A DNA stretch of 64,000 nt from Chryseobacterium echinoideorum (GTDB taxonomy: Bacteria > Bacteroidota > Bacteroidia > Flavobacteriales > Weeksellaceae): the NCBI RefSeq assembly GCF_007474535.1, contig NZ_VKNW01000009.1, forward strand, positions 124,001 through 188,000, read 5' to 3'. The translations under genes were made by a program, and so were the position numbers. How positions within the stretch are numbered: position 1 is the first letter of the stretch; each line of letters begins with the position of its first letter. A model generated the notes under the pieces. The model searched no databases. It saw nothing but the letters and a program-made list of their open reading frames with translations, and was not told the DNA's origin. Shown here in pieces: positions 36,959 to 45,931 of this stretch.

Positions 36959-37984
36959 TTATTTGATAAGGAAGTTGAATTTATCCATGTTTTTCAACGC
37001 AATCCCTGTACCGCGTACTACTGCTCTCAAAGGATCTTCAGCTACGAAAACAGGAAGACCTGTTTTTTTGTGCAATCTGTCTGCAAGACCTCTTAGTAAA
37101 GCACCTCCTCCTGCAAGATAGATTCCGGTTTTATAAATATCTGCTGCTAATTCCGGTGGTGTAAGAGAAAGGGTTTCCATTACCGAATCTTCAATTCTGA
37201 TAATTGATTTATCTAAAGCACGGGCAATTTCCTTGTAACCTACCATGATTTCCTTTGGTTTACCGGTAATAAGATCTCTTCCCTGTACCGGAATATCATC
37301 AATATCCACATCAAGATCTTCAACAGCAGAACCTACTTCAATTTTTACTCTTTCCGCAGTTCTTTCTCCGATATATAAATTGTGGTGAGTTCTTAAGAAA
37401 TAAGCAATATCATTGGTAAATACATCTCCTGCAATTTTTACAGATTTATCGCAAACAATACCTCCTAAAGCCACAACTGCAATTTCGGTGGTACCACCCC
37501 CTATATCAATGATCATATTTCCTTCAGGCTTCTGAACGTCAATCCCGACTCCTATCGCAGCGGCCATTGGTTCATAAATCAATCGTACTTCTTTTGCGTT
37601 TACTTTCTGAGCAGAATCTCTTACCGCTCTTTTTTCTACTTCTGTAATTCCTGACGGAATACAGATCACGATTCTAAGAGCAGGCTGGATAAATTTTCCT
37701 TTAATCCCGGGAATTAACTTGATAAACTCCTTGATCATGTGCTCCGATGCGTGAAAATCTGCAATAACGCCATCCTTTAGCGGACGGATTGTTTTAATAT
37801 CTTCGTGGGTTTTACCCTGCATATGTTTTGCCTGTTCACCTACTGCTATCGGCTTTCCCGTAGAACGCTCTATCGCAACAATAGATGGCTGGTCTATAAC
37901 AATTTTATTATTATGGATGATAAGCGTGTTGGCAGTTCCCAGGTCTATCGCAATTTCTTGCGTAAACATATCGAATAAACTCAT
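36959..37984 (-). CDS. mreB: Rod shape-determining actin homologue MreB
   Basis: A 341-residue actin-like ATPase that organises cell-wall elongation under the inner membrane. Nucleotide-binding blocks are IAIDLGTANTLI near residue 12, IDIGGGTTEIAVV near 165, and YLAGGGALLRGLA near 290. First gene of the five-gene shape operon. A CAAAGATA box (minus TATCTTTG) at 38009-38016, 25 nt upstream of the start, is a probable -7 element. Confidence 0.96.
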   Translation of the reverse strand: MSLFDMFTQEIAIDLGTANTLIIHNNKIVIDQPSIVAIERSTGKPIAVGEQAKHMQGKTHEDIKTIRPLKDGVIADFHASEHMIKEFIKLIPGIKGKFIQPALRIVICIPSGITEVEKRAVRDSAQKVNAKEVRLIYEPMAAAIGVGIDVQKPEGNMIIDIGGGTTEIAVVALGGIVCDKSVKIAGDVFTNDIAYFLRTHHNLYIGERTAERVKIEVGSAVEDLDVDIDDIPVQGRDLITGKPKEIMVGYKEIARALDKSIIRIEDSVMETLSLTPPELAADIYKTGIYLAGGGALLRGLADRLHKKTGLPVFVAEDPLRAVVRGTGIALKNMDKFNFLIK

Positions 37985-38239
37985 AATTTTCTCCTTGATT
38001 TAAGTTTACAAAGATATAAATTTCACACTAGTAAAAAATAATAAGTTTTATATAATTTGGTTAAATTTTTATTAAAATGATATTTTTACTGATCTTGTTT
38101 TTTTAGCCTGTGATTTATTCTTTAATCTTTCGCCTGATTTACAAAATTCCAGCAGTTTATAAAAACAGAAGTCTCCGTGCTGAATTTCAGCCGAAGACTC
38201 ATATCTTTAATATTTCCTTTTGATAATCAACAAAATATA

Positions 38240-38740
38240 TTATACAACTACATAATCATTTTCATTTCTTTCCATTTTAGACAGATTTCTCCAAGTAGTT
38301 TTTACCAAACCTTTTGAAGTCTGAATATTCTTTTTTTCAAAGTGAGCAAGATCTTTAAAAGTTTTCCAGTTACCACCCCAATCCCATCCGTATTTTGCAA
38401 AAATTTTCACACATTCATACCAATCTGCAACTCGGTCATTATCCCAGTCCTTCGCAGTGTCCCAGCTTGCCATTTTCCCATCAATAATGAGACAAATGTC
38501 TACTGCCAATCCGTAATTATGAATACTCTGTCCTGCCTTTGCATTGGTTACTTTTTTTCCGGAAGTAATCCTTCCGATTGCATATAATTTTTCCTGCTCT
38601 TCAAAACTTCTCCACCCCTGGGTAATTCTGATTTTAGCTCTTCCTGTTAATGCTTTATTGCATTCTTTTATAATCTCTTTTACCTCATCTCTTACTAAAG
38701 GATGAAGTTTTTCAATTCTTTGCATCGTTGCTTTGTCCAT
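38240..38740 (-). CDS. M15 family peptidase (L-Ala-D-Glu or D-Ala-D-Ala type)
   Basis: A 166-residue zinc peptidase of the M15 family, close to endolysin-like L-alanyl-D-glutamate peptidases. Metal ligands are likely the His and Asp of SIHNYGLAVDICL near residue 93 and the His of DLAHFEKK near 147; TQGWRSFEEQEKLYAIGR near 39 is the usual substrate-site block. No signal peptide is seen, which is unusual for a wall-acting enzyme and fits a lysin-like or phage-derived origin. It diverges from umuC; CAAATGTA (minus TACATTTG) at 38771-38778 may be its -7 box. Confidence 0.85.
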   Translation of the reverse strand: MDKATMQRIEKLHPLVRDEVKEIIKECNKALTGRAKIRITQGWRSFEEQEKLYAIGRITSGKKVTNAKAGQSIHNYGLAVDICLIIDGKMASWDTAKDWDNDRVADWYECVKIFAKYGWDWGGNWKTFKDLAHFEKKNIQTSKGLVKTTWRNLSKMERNENDYVVV

Positions 38741-38926
38741 GATTTTTTAAATTTTCAATTTCTCTTGATGCAAATGTAGAGGCGTGATGCGACAAAACTC
38801 GTCGTGTTATAAATTATTTAATCAACTGAAAACAAGTAAATTATATTCAATGTTAAAATTTTAATTAAACATAATAATCTATCGAAAAAGTTTTAGATTT
38901 GTGTTTTCAAAATACTTTTTTTCTAA

Positions 38927-40204
38927 ATGTACGCTCTGGTAGACTGCAACAATTTTTTCGTGTCCTGTGAAAGAACTTTAGACCCTTCACTGGAAGATAA
39001 ACCTGTTGTGGTACTTTCCAATAATGACGGATGTGTTGTCTCGAGAAGCAAAGAAGCAAAAGATCTTGGGGTTCCAATGGCTGCACCCGCATTTAAGTAC
39101 AAAGAGCTTTTTAAGAAATATGATGTAAAAAGTTTTTCGGCAAAATTTGAACTTTACAATTTTAAAAGTCAGGAGGTCATCAGTATTTCCAGATCGTATG
39201 TAGGCGAAAAAGATTATGAAGTTTATAGTATTGATGAACTTTTCCTGGATCTACGAAGTTTTAAGTATGTTGATATTTCAGAATACTGTCTTCAGCTTAA
39301 AGAAGAAATCAAGCTTAAAACAAACATTCCTGTAAGTATAGGCATTGCGCCCACCAAAACCTTATGTAAAATTGCTAACAGAATTGTAAAAAAAGATCCT
39401 GAAAGATTCAATGGAGTTTTTACGCTGGATACTCCTGAAAAAATTGAAAAAGCTTTAAAATGGATCAACATCGATGATGTATGGGGAATCGGAAGACGGC
39501 TTGCCATAAAAATGCATGATAACGGCGTTCACAAAGCCTGGGATCTTCTGCAGAAACCTGAAATGTGGGTTCGTAAGATCATGGGAATCCACGGGGTAAG
39601 AATGGTGAATGAACTAAAAGGAATCCGCCAGCTCGAATTAGACCCTCCTTCTGCTAAAAAATCTATTGCGGTAACCCGAAGTTTTATGGAAATGCTTACC
39701 AAAAAGGAAGATGTTCGGGAACGTGTGGAAACCTTTGGAATGTATTGCTCGGAACGCTTGAGAAAGCAGAATACCTGCTGCAAAATGGTCACGGTTTTTC
39801 TACAGACCAACCGCTTCAGAAAAGATTTACCCGAATACAGAAATGCCAAAACCCAAATTCTTCCGAATCCTACCAACTCATCAATTTTGATCAGCAGAGT
39901 TGTGAATGACCTGTTTGATTCTATATATGAAGAAGGATTTCATTATAAAAAAGCCGGAGTTATTGTCAACGATTTTGTTCCTGAAGATCAAAGACTGATC
40001 AATCTTTTTGAAGAAGATGCCCAAAATCAGCATTTGCCTGTAATGAAAGCCATGGATGCCCTGAATAAAAAATATGGCAAAGATAAAGTACGTCTCGGAA
40101 GTATGAGCGGAGAAAACACTTGGGGAAGAAAACAATTATCTCCTGAATATGAAAATTTTTTAAAAAATAATACGCTTACAGAAGCTAATTTTAGATTTCA
40201 CTAA
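38927..40204 (+). CDS. umuC: Y-family DNA polymerase UmuC
   Basis: A 425-residue translesion DNA polymerase V subunit. Motifs include the first metal-binding block MYALVDCNNFFVSCERT at the start, NNDGCVVSRSKEAK near residue 32, the catalytic SIDELFLDL near 105, and the helix-hairpin-helix region IDDVWGIGRRLA near 180; the C-terminal DUF4113-like region is present. The usual partner umuD is not adjacent: the divergent neighbour is an M15 peptidase. TAGATTTG at 38894-38901 is a -7-like box without a matching -33. No LexA-like site was recognised. Confidence 0.93.
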   Translation: MYALVDCNNFFVSCERTLDPSLEDKPVVVLSNNDGCVVSRSKEAKDLGVPMAAPAFKYKELFKKYDVKSFSAKFELYNFKSQEVISISRSYVGEKDYEVYSIDELFLDLRSFKYVDISEYCLQLKEEIKLKTNIPVSIGIAPTKTLCKIANRIVKKDPERFNGVFTLDTPEKIEKALKWINIDDVWGIGRRLAIKMHDNGVHKAWDLLQKPEMWVRKIMGIHGVRMVNELKGIRQLELDPPSAKKSIAVTRSFMEMLTKKEDVRERVETFGMYCSERLRKQNTCCKMVTVFLQTNRFRKDLPEYRNAKTQILPNPTNSSILISRVVNDLFDSIYEEGFHYKKAGVIVNDFVPEDQRLINLFEEDAQNQHLPVMKAMDALNKKYGKDKVRLGSMSGENTWGRKQLSPEYENFLKNNTLTEANFRFH

Positions 40205-40251
40205 AATTTAATTGGTTTTTCACGTCTGAAAAATTAATTTCAATCTGGGAT

Positions 40252-41385
40252 TCAGGAAAAGAGTTTCACCGTTTCATTGACCAGAAATTTTACCTGATCC
40301 GGTCTTCCTCTATCGGTTTTGGGGAGGTTGTTGTAGCTTCCGGTTCTTACGATGACCATTTTATGCTCAGGAATCATGATAATATACTGCCCCTGTAAAC
40401 CCAAAAAATAATAATGCTTAATGGGATTATCATGATTGATCCAAAACCCCATTCCGTAAATTTCCTGGGATTTTTTGGTTGGAGCCCGCATTTCGTTAAT
40501 GAAACTTAGACCTAAAAGCTGTTGACCATCAAATTCACCATCATTTAGAAATAATTGTCCGAGTTTGGCAAAATCTCTTGAAGTAGCGTGAATGCAGCAA
40601 TAGGTCTTTTCCATTCCCGCTTGATCGGTGCTCCAGATTGCATCATATTCCATTCCCAAAGGAATCCAGAATTTTTTAGATAAATAATCTGCTAAAGTTT
40701 GATTCACGGCTTTTTTCACCGCAAAGCCTAAAAGCTGAGTTGAACCACTTTGATATTCAAATGTTTCTCCCGGTCTTCCTTTGAATTTTCTTGAAAAGGT
40801 AGCATTGATAAGACTTTTTCCGTAATAAGCTTTTGCATTCGGAAGGAAAGGATTTTTATAATCTTCAATCCAATCCAGCCCAGATTCCATCTGAGCAAGA
40901 TTCTTTAAAGTAAGATTTCCTGCTAATGTTTTGGTTTTAAACTCATCAAAATAATCAAAGAATTTATCATCAAGACTTTTAATTTTTCCTTCTTCCAGAG
41001 CTTTCCCTAACAACATTACGGTTATAGCTTTAGCCATAGAAAAAGAGTTGGTGAGTGATGTTTTTTTGTAATTTTTAAAGTACTGCTCATGCATCAGTTT
41101 TCCGTCTTTTACTACTAAAAAAGATGCTGTGTTAGATTGTAATAAATCATCAACGATATTTTTCGGTAATTCTTTTTTATTATAATCTTCCGTTTTTTTC
41201 CAAGCTTTTGGGGTTTTAGTAGAAATGATATTTCCCGTAAAATAATTTCCGTCATCAATATTTGCGCTGGTTTTTCCTTTCAGATAGGTTTTAGAAATAC
41301 CGTTCAGTAGATATTCGTAGCCGGAAATGTATAGAGCAAGAATTGCAATAACAAAAAAAACTACAACAGAAATGAGAATTACCAT
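40252..41385 (-). CDS. Membrane-anchored serine hydrolase of the beta-lactamase/class C PBP family
   Basis: A 377-residue protein with an N-terminal anchor (residues 2-22) and a beta-lactamase-like serine hydrolase domain. The SxxK nucleophile motif is in NSFSMAKAITV near residue 133, and a Tyr in the FEYQSGSTQLLG segment near 210 is the likely second catalytic residue. It may be a peptidase or esterase on the periplasmic side; it should not be read as an antibiotic-resistance enzyme without proof. It converges on umuC with a 47-nt gap. CAAATTTA (minus TAAATTTG) at 41402-41409 is a good -7 candidate. Confidence 0.85.
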   Translation of the reverse strand: MVILISVVVFFVIAILALYISGYEYLLNGISKTYLKGKTSANIDDGNYFTGNIISTKTPKAWKKTEDYNKKELPKNIVDDLLQSNTASFLVVKDGKLMHEQYFKNYKKTSLTNSFSMAKAITVMLLGKALEEGKIKSLDDKFFDYFDEFKTKTLAGNLTLKNLAQMESGLDWIEDYKNPFLPNAKAYYGKSLINATFSRKFKGRPGETFEYQSGSTQLLGFAVKKAVNQTLADYLSKKFWIPLGMEYDAIWSTDQAGMEKTYCCIHATSRDFAKLGQLFLNDGEFDGQQLLGLSFINEMRAPTKKSQEIYGMGFWINHDNPIKHYYFLGLQGQYIIMIPEHKMVIVRTGSYNNLPKTDRGRPDQVKFLVNETVKLFS

Positions 41386-41463
41386 AATGTTTGATCTTGA
41401 ACAAATTTAAACTAATTTTAAAATCATGCCTAAAAAAAGCCCTGATTTCTCAAGGCTTTCTGT

Positions 41464-43005
41464 TTATATTTTGGCAAGTAAATTTCTGAAACTTGTTTTT
41501 TCGTCGATAATTCTTCTCAGTTCAGAAACCGGAACTCTTTCCTGTTGCATCGTGTCTCTGTCTCTTATGGTCACCGTATGATCTGTAAGTGAATCGTGAT
41601 CTACGGTAATACAATAAGGTGTACCGATGGCGTCTTGTCTTCTGTAGCGCTTTCCAATCGCATCTTTCTCTTCGTAGAATAAATTGAAATCGTATTTCAG
41701 ATCGTTGAAAATATTCTCTGCATACTCAGCTAAACCATCTCTCTTCATTAACGGTAAAATCGCTGCTTTAATTGGAGCTAAAGCTGGTGGTAAAGATAAA
41801 ACTGTTCTTTCTGAGCCGTCTTCTAATGTTTCATCTCTTAAGCAATGAGAGAAAATAGAAAGGAATAATCTGTCTAGACCTACTGAAGTTTCTACAACAT
41901 AAGGAACATAATTTTCATTTCTTTCCGGATCGAAGAACTGCAATTTTCTTCCTGAGAATTCCTCGTGCGCTTTTAAATCGAAATCTGTTCTCGAGTGAAT
42001 ACCTTCCAATTCTTTAAATCCGAATGGGAAATTAAATTCAATATCAGCTGCAGCATTCGCATAATGTGCCAATTTCTCATGATCGTGGAATCTGTAATTT
42101 TCGTTTCCTAAACCAAGAGCCAAATGCCAGTTCAGACGTTTTTGCTTCCACTGTTCGTAGAATTCAAGTTCAGTTCCGGGAGCAACAAAGAACTGCATTT
42201 CCATCTGTTCGAATTCACGCATTCTGAAAATAAACTGTCTTGCAACAATTTCATTTCTAAATGCTTTACCAATTTGTGCGATACCGAAAGGAAGTCTGTG
42301 ACGCGAAGTTTTCTGTACGTTTAAAAAGTTAACGAAAATACCCTGCGCTGTTTCTGGTCTTAAGTAAAGATCCATCGCAGAATCTGCAGAAGCACCCAAT
42401 TTAGTTCCGAACATCAGGTTGAATTGTCTTACTTCCGTCCAGTTTTTAGAACCTGTATCCGGATCAGCAATTTCCAATTCTTCAATTAATGCTTTTACAT
42501 CAGCAAGATCTTCATTTTCTAAAGATTTTGCCAACCTTGAAAGAATTTGTTCTCTTTTGGCTCTATATTCTAAGATTTTTGGGTTTGTCGCTTCAAATTG
42601 AGCTTTATCGAAAGACTCTCCGAATCTTTTCGCTGCTTTTTCAATTTCTTTGTTTTCTTTATCTTCAATTTTAGCACAATAATCTTCTACCAAAACATCT
42701 GCTCTGAAACGTTTTTTAGAATCTTTATTATCAATCAAAGGATCATTAAAGGCATCAACGTGACCAGAAGCTTTCCAGGTTGTCGGGTGCATCAGAATTG
42801 CAGAATCAATTCCTACAATATTTTCGTTCAGCTGTACCATTGCCTTCCACCAATATTGTTTGATATTATTTTTCAGTTCTGCACCATTCTGTCCATAATC
42901 ATAAACAGCGGATAATCCATCGTAGATCTCACTGGAAGGGAAAATGAAACCGTATTCTTTAGCGTGAGAAATCACTTTCTTGAAAACATCTTCTTGCTTT
43001 GCCAT
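41464..43005 (-). CDS. glyS: Glycine--tRNA ligase (dimeric, eukaryotic type)
   Basis: A 513-residue class II aminoacyl-tRNA synthetase that charges tRNA-Gly. It is the single-chain alpha2 type: MAKQEDVFKKVISHAKEYGF at the start, RPETAQGIFVNFLNV near residue 219, RNEIVARQFIFRMREFEQMEM near 257, and the C-terminal anticodon-binding domain with TPYCITVDHDS near 465. The open frame extends to 43098, but a CAAAAATA box (minus TATTTTTG) at 43025-43032 lies between that upstream ATG and MAKQ at 43005, which supports 43005. The gene symbol is glyS in most Bacteroidota annotations. Confidence 0.93.
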   Translation of the reverse strand: MAKQEDVFKKVISHAKEYGFIFPSSEIYDGLSAVYDYGQNGAELKNNIKQYWWKAMVQLNENIVGIDSAILMHPTTWKASGHVDAFNDPLIDNKDSKKRFRADVLVEDYCAKIEDKENKEIEKAAKRFGESFDKAQFEATNPKILEYRAKREQILSRLAKSLENEDLADVKALIEELEIADPDTGSKNWTEVRQFNLMFGTKLGASADSAMDLYLRPETAQGIFVNFLNVQKTSRHRLPFGIAQIGKAFRNEIVARQFIFRMREFEQMEMQFFVAPGTELEFYEQWKQKRLNWHLALGLGNENYRFHDHEKLAHYANAAADIEFNFPFGFKELEGIHSRTDFDLKAHEEFSGRKLQFFDPERNENYVPYVVETSVGLDRLFLSIFSHCLRDETLEDGSERTVLSLPPALAPIKAAILPLMKRDGLAEYAENIFNDLKYDFNLFYEEKDAIGKRYRRQDAIGTPYCITVDHDSLTDHTVTIRDRDTMQQERVPVSELRRIIDEKTSFRNLLAKI

Positions 43006-43383
43006 AAATTTTTCGTCTTGTGTGCAAAAATAGTGAAAAAGCGGGAAGTTAGAAGCAGGGTGATGCAAGTTTTTAATTTTGAATTTATTAGGAGTCAAGA
43101 ATCTGCTTGTAGTTTATCCTGAGCTTGTCGAAGAGCTATATCTTTTTTTCCGGCGCTTTTTCAGGTAACGCAGAAAAAGGATGCCGCTAAAATCAGGACT
43201 AGGGAGAAAAGTACACTTTAAAAGAAATTTTGGGCAGCAAACCTCATAGGTTTCCAAAACCTATGAGGTTTAGTAATAATCATCGTTACAAATACATTTA
43301 ATTTACAAAAACAAAAAACCGTTAGGTTTATGTGTAAATTTCAAAAATTTATTTTACATTGTAGATTACAATAGAAATTTATT
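43006..43383. other. Intergenic region with repeat-like palindromes
   Basis: It holds the glyS -7 box, a stretch ATCCTGAGCTTGTCGAAG at 43117-43133 that resembles a short motif repeated between genes in many Bacteroidota genomes, an imperfect hairpin CGGC-CTTTTTC/GAAAAAG-GCCG at 43151-43186, and a perfect long palindrome at 43239-43271. Confidence 0.5.
43239..43271. repeat. Perfect 15-bp palindrome, probably a dispersed intergenic repeat
   Basis: Arms AAACCTCATAGGTTT and AAACCTATGAGGTTT with a 3-nt loop (CCA). The sequence is not tied to either neighbour as a terminator (no T-run). Its look suggests a REP-like element; whether it is repeated in the genome cannot be seen from this window. Confidence 0.6.
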
Positions 43384-43578
43384 ATGAGAAAAAGATTCGA
43401 ATATAAAACAGTTATTATTGAGCCTAAAGGATTTTGGGGAACCAAATATGAGCCTGCAGATATTGATAAAACGCTAAATCAGTACGGAAGTGAGGGATGG
43501 GAATTAGTGACGGCAGAAAGTAGAGATTATGGAGGGAGTTTTTATGGTATTATTTATACTTTTAAAAGAGAGTTATAA
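43384..43578 (+). CDS. DUF4177-like small protein
   Basis: A 64-residue soluble protein. The pattern FEYKTVIIEPKG...LNQYGSEGWELVTAE...YTFKREL matches small DUF4177-type proteins, whose function is unknown. It precedes truC by 24 nt, but a -7-like box lies in that gap, so truC may be transcribed separately. Confidence 0.78.
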   Translation: MRKRFEYKTVIIEPKGFWGTKYEPADIDKTLNQYGSEGWELVTAESRDYGGSFYGIIYTFKREL

Positions 43579-43602
43579 GACTAATTATCTTAGTTTTGCC
43601 CC

Positions 43603-44298
43603 ATGTTAGAAATCCTTTATCGTGACAAACATCTTATTGCGATCAATAAACCCAGCGGATTATTAGTTCATAAATCTTTTTATTCGGGAGAGGCAGATAC
43701 ATACGCAATTCAGGAACTGAGAAAGCAGATCGGACAAAAAGTTTATCCTGTACATCGTTTAGACCGAAAAACTTCTGGTGTTTTGTTGTTTACTTTAGAT
43801 AAAGAAACTCTGCGAATGATGAGTGAACAGTTTGCCACAAGAGAAGTTGAGAAAAAATACATCGCTATTCTCCGCGGCTGGACAAAAGAAGAGGAAACCA
43901 TTGATTATGATCTGGTAAATGAGAATGAAATCAAGCAAAATGCAATTACCTATTATCGCCGATTACAAACTTCTGAAATCAATTTACCTTTTTTAAAACA
44001 TCAGACTTCGAGATATTCTTTGGTGGAAGCGATTCCGCATACTGGAAGGTTTCACCAGCTGAGAAAACATTTTAAACATATTTTACATCCGATTTTAGGC
44101 TGTCGAAAACATGGATGCAATAAACAGAATAAACTGTGGCTTCAGACATTTAGCATCAACAAAATGACGCTTCATGCCCATCGTTTGATTTTTAATCATC
44201 CTATTTCTAACGAAAGAATTACGGTAAATGCTACTATAGATGATGAATTTAAGCAGGTAGGGGATATTTTGAATTTTGATTTGAGCTCTTATTCCTAA
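43603..44298 (+). CDS. truC: tRNA pseudouridine synthase C
   Basis: A 231-residue RluA-family pseudouridine synthase, most like TruC, which modifies U65 of tRNA. MLEILYRDKHLIAINKPSG at the start and the catalytic HRLDRKTSGVLLF near residue 48 (Asp nucleophile) are typical; TGRFHQLRKHFKHILHPILG near 147 and LHAHRLIFNHP near 189 are also shared with TruC. A second rRNA-specific paralogue is the alternative. TAGTTTTG at 43591-43598 would place the transcription start at or next to the ATG, so the mRNA may be leaderless. Confidence 0.85.
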   Translation: MLEILYRDKHLIAINKPSGLLVHKSFYSGEADTYAIQELRKQIGQKVYPVHRLDRKTSGVLLFTLDKETLRMMSEQFATREVEKKYIAILRGWTKEEETIDYDLVNENEIKQNAITYYRRLQTSEINLPFLKHQTSRYSLVEAIPHTGRFHQLRKHFKHILHPILGCRKHGCNKQNKLWLQTFSINKMTLHAHRLIFNHPISNERITVNATIDDEFKQVGDILNFDLSSYS

Positions 44299-44312
44299 TA
44301 ATTTAAATTAAT

Positions 44313-44473
44313 TTAAACGCAAAGAGTATATTTTATCTTGTATTATTTTAGACGGCAAAGGCAAATAAATTTGCTACGCTAAGCTTAAAATCATGGCTTA
44401 ATCAAATCAACTTGTAGATTAATACTTTGCTCCTTAAAACCGAATATATTCAAATGAAAAACTTTGCGTTTAA
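44313..44473. mobile_element. MITE-like element, copy 1
   Basis: A 161-nt non-coding unit bounded by perfect 12-nt inverted repeats, TTAAACGCAAAG at the left and CTTTGCGTTTAA at the right. Its inner part from about 44355 to 44439 is nearly the same as that of copy 2, with shared runs such as GCAAAGGCAAATAAATTTGC and CTTAATCAAATCAACTTG. It has no reading frame of its own. I infer a miniature inverted-repeat element moved by an outside transposase, or a REP-like family. Confidence 0.7.
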
Positions 44474-44485
44474 TTTTTATATTTT

Positions 44486-44570
44486 CAGTATAAAAATTAC
44501 TCATTCGTACGATTTTTTTAAATTTTATTCTGAAGAACTTGCTACTTTATCTTTTCAATTCTGTAAGCAT
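44486..44570 (+). pseudogene. Degenerate copy of the pyrD 5' end
   Basis: Bases 44486-44570 align with the pyrD start region (44837 onward): both share CTCATTCG, then an AT-rich run, then TGAAGAA and TTTTC. The start codon of pyrD is GTA in this copy and one base is missing after the TTTTTTT run, so it cannot make the protein. It stops about 28 codons into pyrD. It sits between two MITE-like elements, which suggests that a segment with one element and the gene start was duplicated and the copy decayed. Confidence 0.7.
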
Positions 44571-44727
44571 TTAACGCAAAGATCTATTTCCCTACTTTTT
44601 ATTTTAAGCAGCAAAGGCAAATAAATTTGCTACGCAAAGCTTGAAAACATAGCTTAATCAAATCAACTTGTTGATTAATACTTTGCTCCTTAAAATTAAT
44701 TTTCAATAAAATCCATCTTTGCGTTAA
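44571..44727. mobile_element. MITE-like element, copy 2
   Basis: A 157-nt unit bounded by perfect 13-nt inverted repeats, TTAACGCAAAGAT and ATCTTTGCGTTAA. It is collinear with copy 1, most similar over 44608-44694 and more diverged near the left end. It lies 111 nt before pyrD, so it may affect pyrD expression, for example as RNA structure in the leader or upstream DNA. Confidence 0.72.
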
Positions 44728-44838
44728 AAAACTCCCGAAGGTTTACAGATAAAATAGATTATTGCAATTCGAGTTTATCTATCACATATCAATAAGCCAT
44801 TAATTTTAAAATGAGTACTTTTGTAAAACTTTTTTTCA

Positions 44839-45876
44839 ATGTACAAATCGCTCATTCGCCCCATTCTTTTCAAATTTGATCCTGAAGAAGTTCATCATTT
44901 TACTTTTTCCGTGTTGAAAAATTTCGGATTTCTTACTAAATTATTTTTACCAAAACCAATTGAAGATAAACGTCTGGAAAGAGAAGTTTTCGGGCTGAAA
45001 TTTAAAAATCCGGTTGGCTTAGCAGCAGGTTTCGATAAGAATGCAGTTTTGTTCAACGAACTGGGAGATTTAGGCTTCGGATTTGTTGAAATTGGCACGG
45101 TTACGCCAAAAGCGCAGGCTGGAAATCCTAAGAAAAGACTTTTCCGTCTCATCGAAGATGGTGGAATCATCAACAGAATGGGTTTCAACAACGATGGTCT
45201 TGAAGCTGCGATTCAAAAACTGAAAGAGAACAAAGGCAGGATCATCATCGGCGGAAACATCGGAAAAAACACCACTACAACACCGGAAAATTATACTCAG
45301 GATTATCTCGAGTGTTTTGAAGGCCTACATCCTTATGTAGATTATTTCGTTCTGAATGTGAGTTGTCCGAATGTAGGAAGTCACGCAAAACTGGAAGATG
45401 TGGAATATTTGCGAGAGTTGATTACCGCAGTAAAAGCAATCAATCATACTAAAGTAAATCCAAAACCTATTCTTTTAAAAATTGCTCCGGATTTGAATAA
45501 CCAACAGCTTGACGAGATTATCGAACTGATTGCAGAAACTAAGATTGACGGAATTGTAGTTTCTAACACTTCCGTGAACAGAGAAGGTCTGAAAACTTCA
45601 CCTGAAACTTTGGCGCAAATCGGAAACGGTGGTTTAAGCGGAAAACCAATCCGTGAGCGAAGTACAAAAATGATTAAATATCTTTCTGATAAAAGTAACC
45701 GTGCTTTCCCAATCATTGGAGTGGGCGGAATTCATTCTGCGAAAGATGCGTTGGAGAAGCTGGATGCAGGAGCAACTTTAGTTCAGTTGTACACAGGCTT
45801 TATTTACGAAGGTCCGGAATTGATTAATGATATTAATAAGGCGATTTTAACGAGAGCGAGCCGTTTGCCAAGATAA
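44839..45876 (+). CDS. pyrD: Dihydroorotate dehydrogenase (quinone, class 2)
   Basis: A 345-residue FMN enzyme of pyrimidine synthesis that oxidises dihydroorotate with membrane quinone. The N-terminal amphipathic segment ([20 protein letters not shown]) marks the class 2 membrane-bound form; the catalytic Ser is in [13 protein letters not shown] near residue 175; [15 protein letters not shown] near 62, [13 protein letters not shown] near 133, and [22 protein letters not shown] near 291 are typical. TACTTTTG at 44816-44823 is a -7 candidate. Its 5' end has a broken duplicate upstream. Confidence 0.95.
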   Translation: MYKSLIRPILFKFDPEEVHHFTFSVLKNFGFLTKLFLPKPIEDKRLEREVFGLKFKNPVGLAAGFDKNAVLFNELGDLGFGFVEIGTVTPKAQAGNPKKRLFRLIEDGGIINRMGFNNDGLEAAIQKLKENKGRIIIGGNIGKNTTTTPENYTQDYLECFEGLHPYVDYFVLNVSCPNVGSHAKLEDVEYLRELITAVKAINHTKVNPKPILLKIAPDLNNQQLDEIIELIAETKIDGIVVSNTSVNREGLKTSPETLAQIGNGGLSGKPIRERSTKMIKYLSDKSNRAFPIIGVGGIHSAKDALEKLDAGATLVQLYTGFIYEGPELINDINKAILTRASRLPR

Positions 45877-45931
45877 TATTAGAGTAAAATATAGTGAAAG
45901 CGAAACTAATGAGGTTTTGCTTTTTGTTACT

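Noticed and set aside
43006..43098. N-terminal extension of glyS from an upstream in-frame ATG
   Set aside because: The extension contains a -7-like promoter box and has an unlikely composition; MAKQEDVFKK at 43005 is the normal GlyRS start.
44427..44624. 65-codon frame between truC and pyrD
   Set aside because: It runs through a MITE-like element and the broken pyrD copy; the similarity to pyrD explains its protein-like look.
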